Part shown: in pieces, positions 8,693 to 16,162 of the stretch
Numbering within the stretch: the stretch's first letter is position 1
Layout of the letters: the number at the start of each line of letters is the position of its first letter
Assembly (NCBI GenBank): GCA_964580725.1
Contig: CAZOLV010000007.1
Span: 29,381 to 93,380, forward strand
Reading direction: 5' to 3'
DNA: 64,000 nt
DNA from: Amarolinea sp964580725
GTDB taxonomy: Bacteria; Chloroflexota; Anaerolineae; SSC4; Amarolineaceae
Notes under the pieces: model-generated
The model's database searches: none
Seen by the model: the letters and a program-made list of their open reading frames with translations, nothing else
Told to the model about the DNA's origin: nothing
Position numbers and translations under genes: made by a program

Positions 8693-9322
8693 TCAGAGAT
8701 TTTTGGTCCTGCGGGCGGGCGGGATGAGCGAAAACCGCTTGCTGCGCACGAAGCGCAGATTGGCGTCGCGCACCTCGTAGAAGAGCAGCGGGTGCCCGGT
8801 GGCGTAGGGATTGGCGCGCAACGCCTCCTCGAAGTCATCCCACGTATCGGCAAAGACTTCGCTGTTGCTCACCATCTGCCAACGGCCGGCGCGACGAAAG
8901 AGGCAGATGACATGCGGCGCCATCAACAGGCCCTGTTTGCCCCACGAAAAGGGGTCGGTGATGATCGTCACCACGTAGACCTCGCTGGCGGAATCGGCAA
9001 ACGGCTTAACCTGATTGGCGGCGATGTAGGCCAGCCCATCGCAGTCATCGCGCACGATGCCCTGCTGCGCCCATTGCCAGGCGGCGTTGGCCAGCGCCGG
9101 GAAGATGTCGAACGCCCCGTTGAATGGATCGGGCTTCCACTCGGTGTGCCTCTCCCACCAGACGGCGAAGGCGGGCAGATCGTCGAAGGCGGGCAGGTCG
9201 AGCGCCAGGCGCGGCCGCAGCAGGTTGGCCAGACCGGAGAGCGGCGCCTTGCCCAGGCGAAACCACCAGCCCAAGATGCGCACATACAGAGTCAACAACA
9301 GTTTCTGCCAGGTCGAATACAT
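8693..9322 (-). CDS. Transglutaminase-like cysteine protein
   Basis: A 209-residue protein of uncertain function, convergent with the helicase gene (4 bp apart). The DDCDG motif at 92-96 and a downstream HVICLF with His137 match the Cys-His pair of transglutaminase-like cysteine peptidase domains. The N-terminus has a hydrophobic/amphipathic stretch (about 8-22) that could be a membrane anchor. I chose ATG 9322 (MYSTWQK), which has a GAGG just upstream. An earlier in-frame ATG at 9358 is possible. It lies just downstream of the sugar-nucleotide and polymerase genes on the same strand, so a cell-surface role is plausible but unproven. Confidence 0.6.
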   Translation of the reverse strand: MYSTWQKLLLTLYVRILGWWFRLGKAPLSGLANLLRPRLALDLPAFDDLPAFAVWWERHTEWKPDPFNGAFDIFPALANAAWQWAQQGIVRDDCDGLAYIAANQVKPFADSASEVYVVTIITDPFSWGKQGLLMAPHVICLFRRAGRWQMVSNSEVFADTWDDFEEALRANPYATGHPLLFYEVRDANLRFVRSKRFSLIPPARRTKNL

Positions 9323-9367
9323 AGCCTCGCCCTTCAACCCTCCGCTCTTGCCGATCACGACACAGCC

Positions 9368-10309
<942 letters not shown>

Positions 10310-10338
10310 GCAAGAATCCTTTCCGATGATTGGGCCAT

Positions 10339-13224
10339 TCAGGCCGCAAGTTGGCTGGGGGGAGGCGCCAGGGCGGCAAATACACCGGCGCAGGCAAAGA
10401 AGAAGAAGGACAGATCCATCAGAAAGAGGGAATTGTCCACCAGGCCGTGCGCCAGCGCCGCCGCCAACCCGGCCAGCAGCCCTTGCACCACGGCGCGTCG
10501 AGCGCCCGACGCCAGCGAGCGGGCGCTATGCAGACCCGCCTGCGCCGTGCGCACTCCAAGCCAGAGGCCCACTGCCACCCCGGCCAACCCCAGGCGCGTC
10601 CAAAAGTCGAGCAGCACGTTGTGGGGGTGACTCAGGTTCAGTTCTTCCCAGGCGCTGGGCAGAACGAAACGCGTGCGGTAGGCGTAGAGAAAATTGTCAG
10701 GCCCCACGCCGAGCCAGGGGAACGTGCGCGCCATGTTCCAGGCGCCCTGCCAGAGCCTGAGGCGCACGAAGCTGGTGCCGGCCTCGAAATCGAACAGGTC
10801 GCCGAAGCGCGCCGCGCCCAACGTTAGCGCCGCCGTCAGGCCGATGGCGCCGGCGCCCAACCCAAGCAGGGCCAGGCGCAAGGTGCGGCCGCGCCGCAGC
10901 AGACCAAGCGCCAGCAGCGCCGCCGGCAGGCCAAGCATAAGCGCGCCGCGTGAAAACGTCAAAATCAGACAGGTCAGCGTGAGCGCCGCCAGCGCCCCGT
11001 AGAGCCGGCGCCGGCGCCCGCTGCCAAAGGCCGCCGTGGCCAACAGCAGCGGCAGGACACGTTCCAGGTAGAGCGCCAGGTTGTTGGGCGACCCGTACAG
11101 CGCCCGCACGCGCCCCACCCCGTCGGCGCGGATCAGGTCGAAGCCAAACAGCGCCTGCCCCAGTCCGATCAAAGCGGCGGCGCCTGCGCCCACGGCCAAC
11201 CCATCCACCAGCAGCCAAAATGCCCGGCCGGCCTGTGCGCCGCACAGCAGCCGGCTGACCAGGAAATAGAAAATCGCCGCATCGAGGAAGACGGTGCGCC
11301 ACTCACGGCTGGCGACGCCGAAATTGGCGGCCAGTTGCGTGCTGAGCAAACCGACCGCCAGCAGGGCGATGACCGGCAGATCGAGCGTGCGGCTTGCACC
11401 GGCCGGGGCGATGATGCTGCGCCAGTCAGGCGAGCGGCGCCCAAGCAGACCGGCGGCGATGAACAACGCCAGGCCAAGCCAGGCGCACAGTTCGGGAATG
11501 ACGAAGGGGCGCCCCAAGATGGGCAGCGGGCGCAGGAAAAACGGCAGCGAGGCGGCAATGACGAAGAGACACAGCAGGGCGCCCTCTTCCAGCCAGGCGG
11601 CAGCAGTCTGCCTGGCGCTCGACGCTGCCAGGCGCTGCGCCAGAGTCTGCGGCCCGGCAGCCAGGTGGCCGGCCAGCGGCAGCGTCGCCAGTCCCGCCAA
11701 CAGGCCTACGCCAAGCAACAGCCAGCCCAGCGCACGCATCCAAGCGGGCGCGGAGGGGTCTTCGTGTACGGTCAGGGCCAGCAGCGGCCATTGACCCCAA
11801 CCGCCCACCGGCCGCAGGGTGACGGTGTGTTCGCCCGGCGCCAGGTGATCGGCCGCCGTCACACGCAGACGCGCCGCCAGCGGGTCGTGCAGGATCAAAA
11901 CGGCGTTGCCCTGCTCGTCACGCGGCAGTGCGTTGGCGGGCTGGCCATCCACGGTGACGACCAGATAGGCCCAGAAGGGGCCGCGCTGCACCTCCAGATC
12001 GAGCCGGCGGCCGGCCATGCGGAAGGTCAGGGCGGCGTCTGGCGTGCGGCCCGGATCGGCGGCCAGCGAGGTGAAGCGCCAATCGCCGCTGTAGTGCAGC
12101 GGTGCAGCCGAGGGGCGATGGCGGCCGGGCAGCAGGACATCGTGTGGCGCCGCGGCGACCTGCGCCAACGCCGCGACCACGGGGCGCTCGGCGCCATCTG
12201 GCGTACGCAGGGCAAAGCCTGCCTGCGGATCGTCGGGCGCCAGGGGTTGCAGACCGGCCCACAGCCAACCGTGCAGCCAGGGCCAGCGTTGCGCCAGGGC
12301 CAGCGCCTGGGCGGTGAAGGTCGCCTGCTCCTTCTCGCTGACGGCTGGCCAGGCGGCTGGCGTCGTGGAAGCGGTGAGCGGCGCAGACCAGCCGGCCGGC
12401 GCGATCCAGAGCGGGACAGCGGCCAGGCCATGACGGGCCAGCACGGCATGCAGCAGTTCGGCGCGCCGGTAGTTCAGACGGTCGGGCGCGGCGGCGGCGG
12501 CGGGCGGCTGATCGAAACCGTAGGGCGCCAGGGCGACCGCATCGAACCAGCCGCCGGCGCCCGCCGCCAACAGGCGGTCGAGGAACTCGATGTCGCTCAG
12601 GTTGGCGCCGCCCGTTTCCAGTGTCGGCGCCAGGCTGGCGGTCAGCACGAGGCTGCCGGGTGCGGCCGCCTTGATCTGCACGTAGCCTTCGCGCAGCAGC
12701 CCGGCGTAATCGGCGGCGTCCACGAAACGTGCGCCCCAGTGCGGGGCGATGTTGGGTTCGTCCCAAATCTGAAAGAGGCTGATCCGATCGCTGTACCGCT
12801 GCGCCACGCGGGCGGCAAAACGGCCAAAATCGGCCCGTTCCTGCGGCGGGGCGAGCGGGTTGGCGCTGTCGAGCGCGGCACGCGCCCAGGCCGGCGATCC
12901 GTCGAGCAGGGCCAGCAGTTCGATGCCGTTGGCGCTGGCGGCGGCGGTCACACGGTCATAGGCGGCCCAGTCGAACTGCGCCGGCGCCGGTTCGATGCGC
13001 TGCCAGTCGAAACGCTGCCGCACCGTCGTCAGGCCGAGCTGCGCCAGCCGGCGCATGAGCGCGTGCAGTGTCTCGTCGTCGTAGGCGGTCAGGTCGGCCG
13101 TGACGCCGAGGCGCAGCGCCGGCGGCGCCCAGGGCAGCTCCGGCGGTGCGACGGCCGGCCGGCCAAGCAGCCACAATGCGCCGAGCGTCGCCAAGACGCT
13201 GACAATCCGCAGTACCGTGTGCAT
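10339..13224 (-). CDS. Fusion: glycoside-hydrolase-like domain plus O-antigen ligase/polymerase (Wzy_C) domain
   Basis: A 961-residue protein. Residues 1-22 form a signal anchor. Residues ~37-400 look like a clan-A (beta/alpha)8 glycosidase: YDRVTAAASANGIELLALL, then IWDEPN at 153-158. Glu156 is at the acid/base position of the Asn-Glu-Pro motif, although the usual Asn is Asp here. A beta-rich segment follows (~400-500). After that come about ten hydrophobic helices with the O-antigen ligase signature around LYGSPNNLALYLERVLPL and FPWLGVGPDNFLYAYR, ending NLSHPHNVLLDFWTRLGLAG. A polymerase or ligase carrying its own outer glycosidase-like domain is unusual. The first 139 residues are duplicated at 13861-14406. 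Confidence 0.85.
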   Translation of the reverse strand: MHTVLRIVSVLATLGALWLLGRPAVAPPELPWAPPALRLGVTADLTAYDDETLHALMRRLAQLGLTTVRQRFDWQRIEPAPAQFDWAAYDRVTAAASANGIELLALLDGSPAWARAALDSANPLAPPQERADFGRFAARVAQRYSDRISLFQIWDEPNIAPHWGARFVDAADYAGLLREGYVQIKAAAPGSLVLTASLAPTLETGGANLSDIEFLDRLLAAGAGGWFDAVALAPYGFDQPPAAAAAPDRLNYRRAELLHAVLARHGLAAVPLWIAPAGWSAPLTASTTPAAWPAVSEKEQATFTAQALALAQRWPWLHGWLWAGLQPLAPDDPQAGFALRTPDGAERPVVAALAQVAAAPHDVLLPGRHRPSAAPLHYSGDWRFTSLAADPGRTPDAALTFRMAGRRLDLEVQRGPFWAYLVVTVDGQPANALPRDEQGNAVLILHDPLAARLRVTAADHLAPGEHTVTLRPVGGWGQWPLLALTVHEDPSAPAWMRALGWLLLGVGLLAGLATLPLAGHLAAGPQTLAQRLAASSARQTAAAWLEEGALLCLFVIAASLPFFLRPLPILGRPFVIPELCAWLGLALFIAAGLLGRRSPDWRSIIAPAGASRTLDLPVIALLAVGLLSTQLAANFGVASREWRTVFLDAAIFYFLVSRLLCGAQAGRAFWLLVDGLAVGAGAAALIGLGQALFGFDLIRADGVGRVRALYGSPNNLALYLERVLPLLLATAAFGSGRRRRLYGALAALTLTCLILTFSRGALMLGLPAALLALGLLRRGRTLRLALLGLGAGAIGLTAALTLGAARFGDLFDFEAGTSFVRLRLWQGAWNMARTFPWLGVGPDNFLYAYRTRFVLPSAWEELNLSHPHNVLLDFWTRLGLAGVAVGLWLGVRTAQAGLHSARSLASGARRAVVQGLLAGLAAALAHGLVDNSLFLMDLSFFFFACAGVFAALAPPPSQLAA

Positions 13225-13354
13225 TTCGATTCCTGGATCCTTTGTAATCTGCGTCTGAGGGGATGCGCTGCGGCTAACGCAGAAGCAGCAGCGTGGAGAG
13301 GGACAGGCTCACGAATGCGGGGGTCTTCGGCAACGGCGTCATCGGTCAGTGTGA
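12808..13354. repeat. Direct repeat copy A (~547 bp): start of fusion gene plus ATPase tail
   Basis: This segment is nearly identical to 13861-14406. It covers the first ~139 codons of the fusion gene, its upstream region and the coding tail of an ATPase remnant. Copy A has one extra base at the ATPase tail (CACGAATGC against CACGATGC), which frameshifts that tail. Scattered substitutions (for example at the codons for residues 51-56 of the fusion protein) show the copies have diverged. Confidence 0.9.
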
Positions 13355-13554
13355 TGATGACGCCAAAGGGGGCGTGATAAGCGGGACGCTCGACGAAATC
13401 GAACTGCATGTAGAAGATGTGGTTGGACGGTGTTTCTTGTGCGAGCAAGGCGGCGACAATTTGCAGCATGAGAGTGCTCTTGCCAACCTGACGCGGTCCG
13501 CTGACGACCGTGGCCCTGGTGAAGCCATGCTGGAGCCGGTCGAGTACCAGAACT
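13274..13554 (-). pseudogene. Remnant of an AAA_14/DUF4143-type ATPase, internally deleted and frameshifted
   Basis: The reading frame after an upstream TGA gives LVLDRLQHGFTRATVVSGPR and the P-loop GPRQVGKST, then IFYMQFDFVERP. It moves straight to GVIITLTDDAVAEDPRI, which is typical of the very C-terminal end of such ATPases. One inserted base then breaks the frame before the expected hydrophobic end. The Walker B part and the whole DUF4143 domain are absent. Upstream is a small Cys-rich gene; downstream is the fusion gene. Confidence 0.65.
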
Positions 13555-13556
13555 GT

Positions 13557-13754
13557 TCAATCTTCCTCGTCGTGTGGTGCAGGGTCAGGACTCTTCGCCG
13601 TCGTTTCTTTGCGCAGGCGACGCATTGGGGGTGGCGCCACATCCTTGCGCTCAATGAGGCCGTACAGAATACAGCCCGGTATGCCTGGATCGCATTCACG
13701 CGTCAGGCGCTGGCAGAACTGATTGACCTGGTGTGGACAACCCCAACCTCCCAT
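13557..13754 (-). CDS. Small cysteine-rich conserved-looking protein (65 aa)
   Basis: Four cysteines are spaced GCPH-x4-FC, ECDPG and PGCILYG within the first ~35 residues, followed by a polar, charged tail. The CDPG...GC pattern resembles small zinc- or iron-sulfur-binding proteins that I have seen annotated only as hypothetical. The start at ATG 13754 is supported by AGGAGGA (13761-13767) six bases upstream. An in-frame ATG at 13778 lies before the site and is less likely. A clean promoter sits at 13790-13818. The function is unknown. Confidence 0.6.
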   Translation of the reverse strand: MGGWGCPHQVNQFCQRLTRECDPGIPGCILYGLIERKDVAPPPMRRLRKETTAKSPDPAPHDEED

Positions 13755-13789
13755 GATGATTCCTCCTGTTCGAATCAATGGCTGACAGT

Positions 13790-13818
13790 ATCATACCGCA
13801 GATGACCAACTTGATCAA
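13790..13818 (-). promoter_or_regulatory. Promoter within 34-bp repeat R1
   Basis: On the minus strand TTGATC (13813-13818) and TATGAT (13790-13795) are exactly 17 bp apart, 36 bp before the ATG of the Cys-rich gene. The 34 bp at 13783-13816 recur exactly at 16014-16047, before the toxin-antitoxin cluster. Confidence 0.6.
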
Positions 13819-13854
13819 AACAAATTTGTCTGATAAAGCAGACGTGGTCCCGGT

Positions 13855-14277
13855 TCAGCGGCGGGCGGCAAAACGGCCAAAATCGGCCCGTTCCTGCGGC
13901 GGGGCGAGCGGGTTGGCGCTGTCGAGCGCGGCACGCGCCCAGGCCGGCGATCCGTCGAGCAGGGCCAGCAGTTCGATGCCGTTGGCGCTGGCGGCGGCGG
14001 TCACACGGTCATAGGCGGCCCAGTCGAACTGCGCCGGCGCCGGTTCGATGCGCTGCCAGTCGAAACGCTGGCGCACCGTCGTCAGGCCGAGCTGCGCCAG
14101 CCGACGCAGAAGCAGATGCAGCGTCTGGTCGTCGTAGGCGGTCAGGTCGGCAGTGACGCCGAGGCGCAGCGCAGGCGGCGCCCAGGGCAGCTCCGGCGGC
14201 GCGGCGGCCGGCCGGCCCAGCAGCCACAATGCGCCGAGCGTCGCCAAGACGCTGACAATCCGCAGTACCCTGTGCAT
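13855..14277 (-). pseudogene. Truncated 5' copy of the glycosidase-like/Wzy fusion gene
   Basis: The translation from ATG 14277 matches residues 1-139 of the intact protein with a handful of changes (MHRVLR for MHTVLR; DQTLHLLLRR for DETLHALMRR). It then ends in R and a stop at 13855. The acid/base motif IWDEPN and everything after it are missing. Confidence 0.85.
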
Positions 14278-14406
14278 TTCGATTCCTGGATCCTTTGTCA
14301 TCTGCGTCTGAGGGGATGCGCTGCGGCTAACGCAGAAGCAGCAGCGTGGAGAGGGGCAGGCTCACGATGCGGGGGTCCTCGGCAACGGCGTCATCGGTCA
14401 GTGTGA
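13861..14406. repeat. Direct repeat copy B (~546 bp), with truncated second copy of the fusion gene start
   Basis: Copy B holds codons 1-139 of the glycosidase-like/Wzy fusion on the minus strand (start near 14277), breaking off at FGRFAAR. A stop follows within two codons (13855). Upstream it keeps an unbroken ATPase tail (frame to stop 14327-14329). Because only the signal anchor and the front of the glycosidase domain remain, any product is unlikely to be functional. Confidence 0.9.
14327..14406 (-). pseudogene. C-terminal tail of an AAA_14/DUF4143-type ATPase (copy B)
   Basis: An open frame gives VTLTDDAVAEDPRIV then SLPLSTLLLLR and a stop, the hydrophobic last strand common to this ATPase family. 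It is the un-frameshifted version of the tail at 13274-13354. It overlaps the end of vapC: the last four vapC codons and its stop are read from this sequence in another frame. Confidence 0.5.
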
Positions 14407-14795
14407 CGATATAGTGTTACATAGGGGTACTTGAGAATTCTATTGTCCACCGTCAATAGCGGACAATCATGGATTCGAGATGTGGCCACAATGATTTGGT
14501 CGGCCGGATCGCGGTGAAACTCGCCCGGCAGCCGCGTTGATTCGACGACAATTTCTGGTGTCAGCGCAAGTAATTCAACGCCTGGGTAGCGGAGAGCCGT
14601 TTTCAGCCATTCATCAACTGAGCAATGAAGCGTCAGTCTTTTTAGCTCGACCAATTTGGCAACTTCCCGGCAAGAAATAATGCTGACACCCAACCCCTTG
14701 TCTTCATGGATCTGAATTATCTCCCGATGCTTGTCGGATAATTGGGTGCTATTGTGTACCCACCAGACCCAAATATGAGTGTCCAACACGATCAC
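14391..14795 (-). CDS. VapC-type PIN-domain toxin (probable RNase)
   Basis: A 134-residue PIN protein, predicted Mg-dependent ribonuclease toxin. The first acidic residue is in VLDTHIWVWW (Asp5), and the central Glu lies in SCREVAKLVE. The last acidic cluster is FHRDPADQIIVATS, with LLTVDNRIL near the end. The start is a GTG at 14793-14795, overlapping the antitoxin stop (GTGA) and preceded by GGAGAT; longer starts upstream would lie inside the antitoxin. The final HTDR and stop come from repeat copy B, so the native C-terminus was replaced. Confidence 0.8.
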   Translation of the reverse strand: MIVLDTHIWVWWVHNSTQLSDKHREIIQIHEDKGLGVSIISCREVAKLVELKRLTLHCSVDEWLKTALRYPGVELLALTPEIVVESTRLPGEFHRDPADQIIVATSRIHDCPLLTVDNRILKYPYVTLYRHTDR

Positions 14796-15007
14796 TGCAA
14801 TATCTCCCAATCCTCTTCTGCGATCGGATCGGTTGGGTTCCGGTAGATAATGGGCTTGCCCCAAAAAGGATAACGCTTTTCATTCAGCTGACGACTTGGA
14901 CGGGGAATGATGATCACCTCAATTTTCTCACCAACACTAAAGGGCAGATTCTTCAAGGTGAGCGTTCCCTTCTTTCCAATTGTGAGTTCACAAGCGTATA
15001 TTTGCAT
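14792..15007 (-). CDS. Antitoxin partner of the VapC toxin
   Basis: A 71-residue protein starting MQIYACELTIGKKG. The N-terminal part is beta-rich (ELTIGKKGTLTLKNLPF then EKIEVIIIPRP), and a polar tail ends EEDWEILQ. This matches the small antitoxins commonly coded just before PIN toxins. Its stop overlaps the vapC start, so translation is coupled. ATG 15007 follows GGGAGATGTG; an in-frame ATG at 15016 falls within that site. The exact family is not certain. Confidence 0.65.
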   Translation of the reverse strand: MQIYACELTIGKKGTLTLKNLPFSVGEKIEVIIIPRPSRQLNEKRYPFWGKPIIYRNPTDPIAEEDWEILQ

Positions 15008-15068
15008 TTGACACATCTCCCGGAATGTGACAATGATTTTGAGCCAATGGGCGTGAGACGCATCGGTA

Positions 15069-15194
15069 TTATCGAACGGTAGAAATGGGTGCGTCGCGTA
15101 GAATATCCAGTGGCAGACGAGAAGCTTTCAACTGTTCCAATGTCCCGCGTTCCTTCGCTTCAGAACTGTCTATGAGTAACGCTTGTTCTTTCAC
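15069..15194 (-). CDS. Putative 41-aa small protein in the toxin-antitoxin cluster
   Basis: A GTG at 15192-15194 starts one base after the stop of the PIN gene, with GGGGGAG five bases upstream. The product contains ALLIDSSEAKER and ASRLPLDILRDAP, a plausible amphipathic composition. It could be a real small gene, a third component of the cluster, or the tail of a lost antitoxin. I do not recognise it. Confidence 0.4.
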   Translation of the reverse strand: MKEQALLIDSSEAKERGTLEQLKASRLPLDILRDAPISTVR

Positions 15195-15195
15195 A

Positions 15196-15681
15196 TTACT
15201 CCCCCGCTTGGCGCAGAACTGCATCTATCACAGCTTCGCTCAGGCTAAAACCATGCTGATGCAATCTCCTAAGTTCTGGTTGGATCGCTGACAGAATACC
15301 CGCCTGTTTCGCTTTCAACAGAATACCGGCTGTGCCTATTTTCGACACCCCTAGTTGGGTCAATTTCCGTCGTCCTTTCTTCTCATCCATCAAAACCCAA
15401 TCAGCCTTCAGCTCACGAGCCAAAACTATCGTCTCCGCTTCCCCTAAATCCAGTTCGTCCAACAGCACTTCCACCGCTAACTCATCCTTGATGGCCTTGA
15501 CGTGTATCCAAGATGCGTTCGAGACTTCACGTTTCGCCCCACCTTCCTCCCGTCCAGCGACCACTGCCTCATCAAACACTGCTTGAGCAATGTAGACTTC
15601 ACCAAAAAGTTGCCGCAGAAGTTCAAAACGCTGGATAACAGCCAAGCCAATAAGCGGGGTAGTATTTGAAACGACTATCAT
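15196..15681 (-). CDS. DUF3368 PIN-like toxin
   Basis: A 161-residue PIN-fold protein of the DUF3368 group, a probable RNase toxin. It begins MIVVSNTTPLIGLA, has the central DLGEAETIVLARE block with acidic residues, then DWVLMDEKKGRR and GTAGILLKAKQAG, all typical of the family. Its start overlaps the stop of the upstream UPF0175 gene by 4 bp (ATGA), the usual antitoxin-toxin coupling. Confidence 0.85.
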   Translation of the reverse strand: MIVVSNTTPLIGLAVIQRFELLRQLFGEVYIAQAVFDEAVVAGREEGGAKREVSNASWIHVKAIKDELAVEVLLDELDLGEAETIVLARELKADWVLMDEKKGRRKLTQLGVSKIGTAGILLKAKQAGILSAIQPELRRLHQHGFSLSEAVIDAVLRQAGE

Positions 15682-15959
15682 CGTTCGGATTGAACCTCCA
15701 GGGCTTCTACCGCAGCAAACTCTCCATCCAATTCCTCGGAAGTATAGTTGATATACGCAACACCACGAGTACGTAGTAGAGCTAGAAATTCAATCCGACT
15801 CATACTCAATAGTCGCGCCGCTTTACCAGAAGATATCAATCCTTCAGTGAAAAGTGAGATGACCAGCCACTCGGTAATTCGTCGTTGGATATATTCTTGA
15901 TTGAAGCCGTAATGCAACAATGGTGCAGGAACCCGTACTTCAAAAGTTGTCTCAGTCAT
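15678..15959 (-). CDS. UPF0175 antitoxin
   Basis: A 93-residue UPF0175 protein, the usual partner of DUF3368 toxins. It starts MTETTFEVRVPAP and has a helix-turn-helix-like core EGLISSGKAARLLSMSRIEFL. This suggests DNA binding and autoregulation of the cluster. ATG 15959 is preceded by TTGGAG. Earlier in-frame starts would translate an ATCTAATCCA tandem repeat and are rejected. Confidence 0.85.
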   Translation of the reverse strand: MTETTFEVRVPAPLLHYGFNQEYIQRRITEWLVISLFTEGLISSGKAARLLSMSRIEFLALLRTRGVAYINYTSEELDGEFAAVEALEVQSER

Positions 15960-15969
15960 TGTATTCTCC

Positions 15970-16004
15970 AATCTAATCCAATCTAATCCAATCCAATTCA
16001 ATCC
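15970..16004. repeat. Short tandem repeat of ATCTAATCCA-like units
   Basis: Two exact ATCTAATCCA units followed by ATCCAATTCA and a partial unit lie between the promoter R2 and the antitoxin start. They may be part of an operator for the antitoxin. Confidence 0.6.
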
Positions 16005-16020
16005 ATCAAGGATTGACAGT

Positions 16021-16049
16021 ATCATACCGCAGATGACCAACTTGATCCA
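16021..16049 (-). promoter_or_regulatory. Promoter within 34-bp repeat R2, upstream of the toxin-antitoxin cluster
   Basis: On the minus strand TGGATC (16044-16049) and TATGAT (16021-16026) are 17 bp apart. The sequence 16014-16047 is identical to 13783-13816. The only change in the elements is at the second base of the -35 box, just outside the repeat. Confidence 0.55.
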
Positions 16050-16162
16050 TTGCGAACGATGCGATCTTGCGGTCATTGCGGCCCAACGGTCGGCGCTTGC
16101 AGCCGCACACGGGGCGTGTCTACTGTACCGCTTTGTGGGCAGTCATTGCCAGGATGCCGTCA

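Noticed and set aside
11335..13377. 680-codon open frame opposite the glycosidase/Wzy fusion
   Set aside because: Antisense shadow with Arg/Gln/Gly-rich low-complexity composition and no recognisable domain.
12808..14406. The 547-bp direct repeat as a transposon or insertion sequence
   Set aside because: It encodes no transposase, has no inverted ends, and consists of pieces of ordinary genes.
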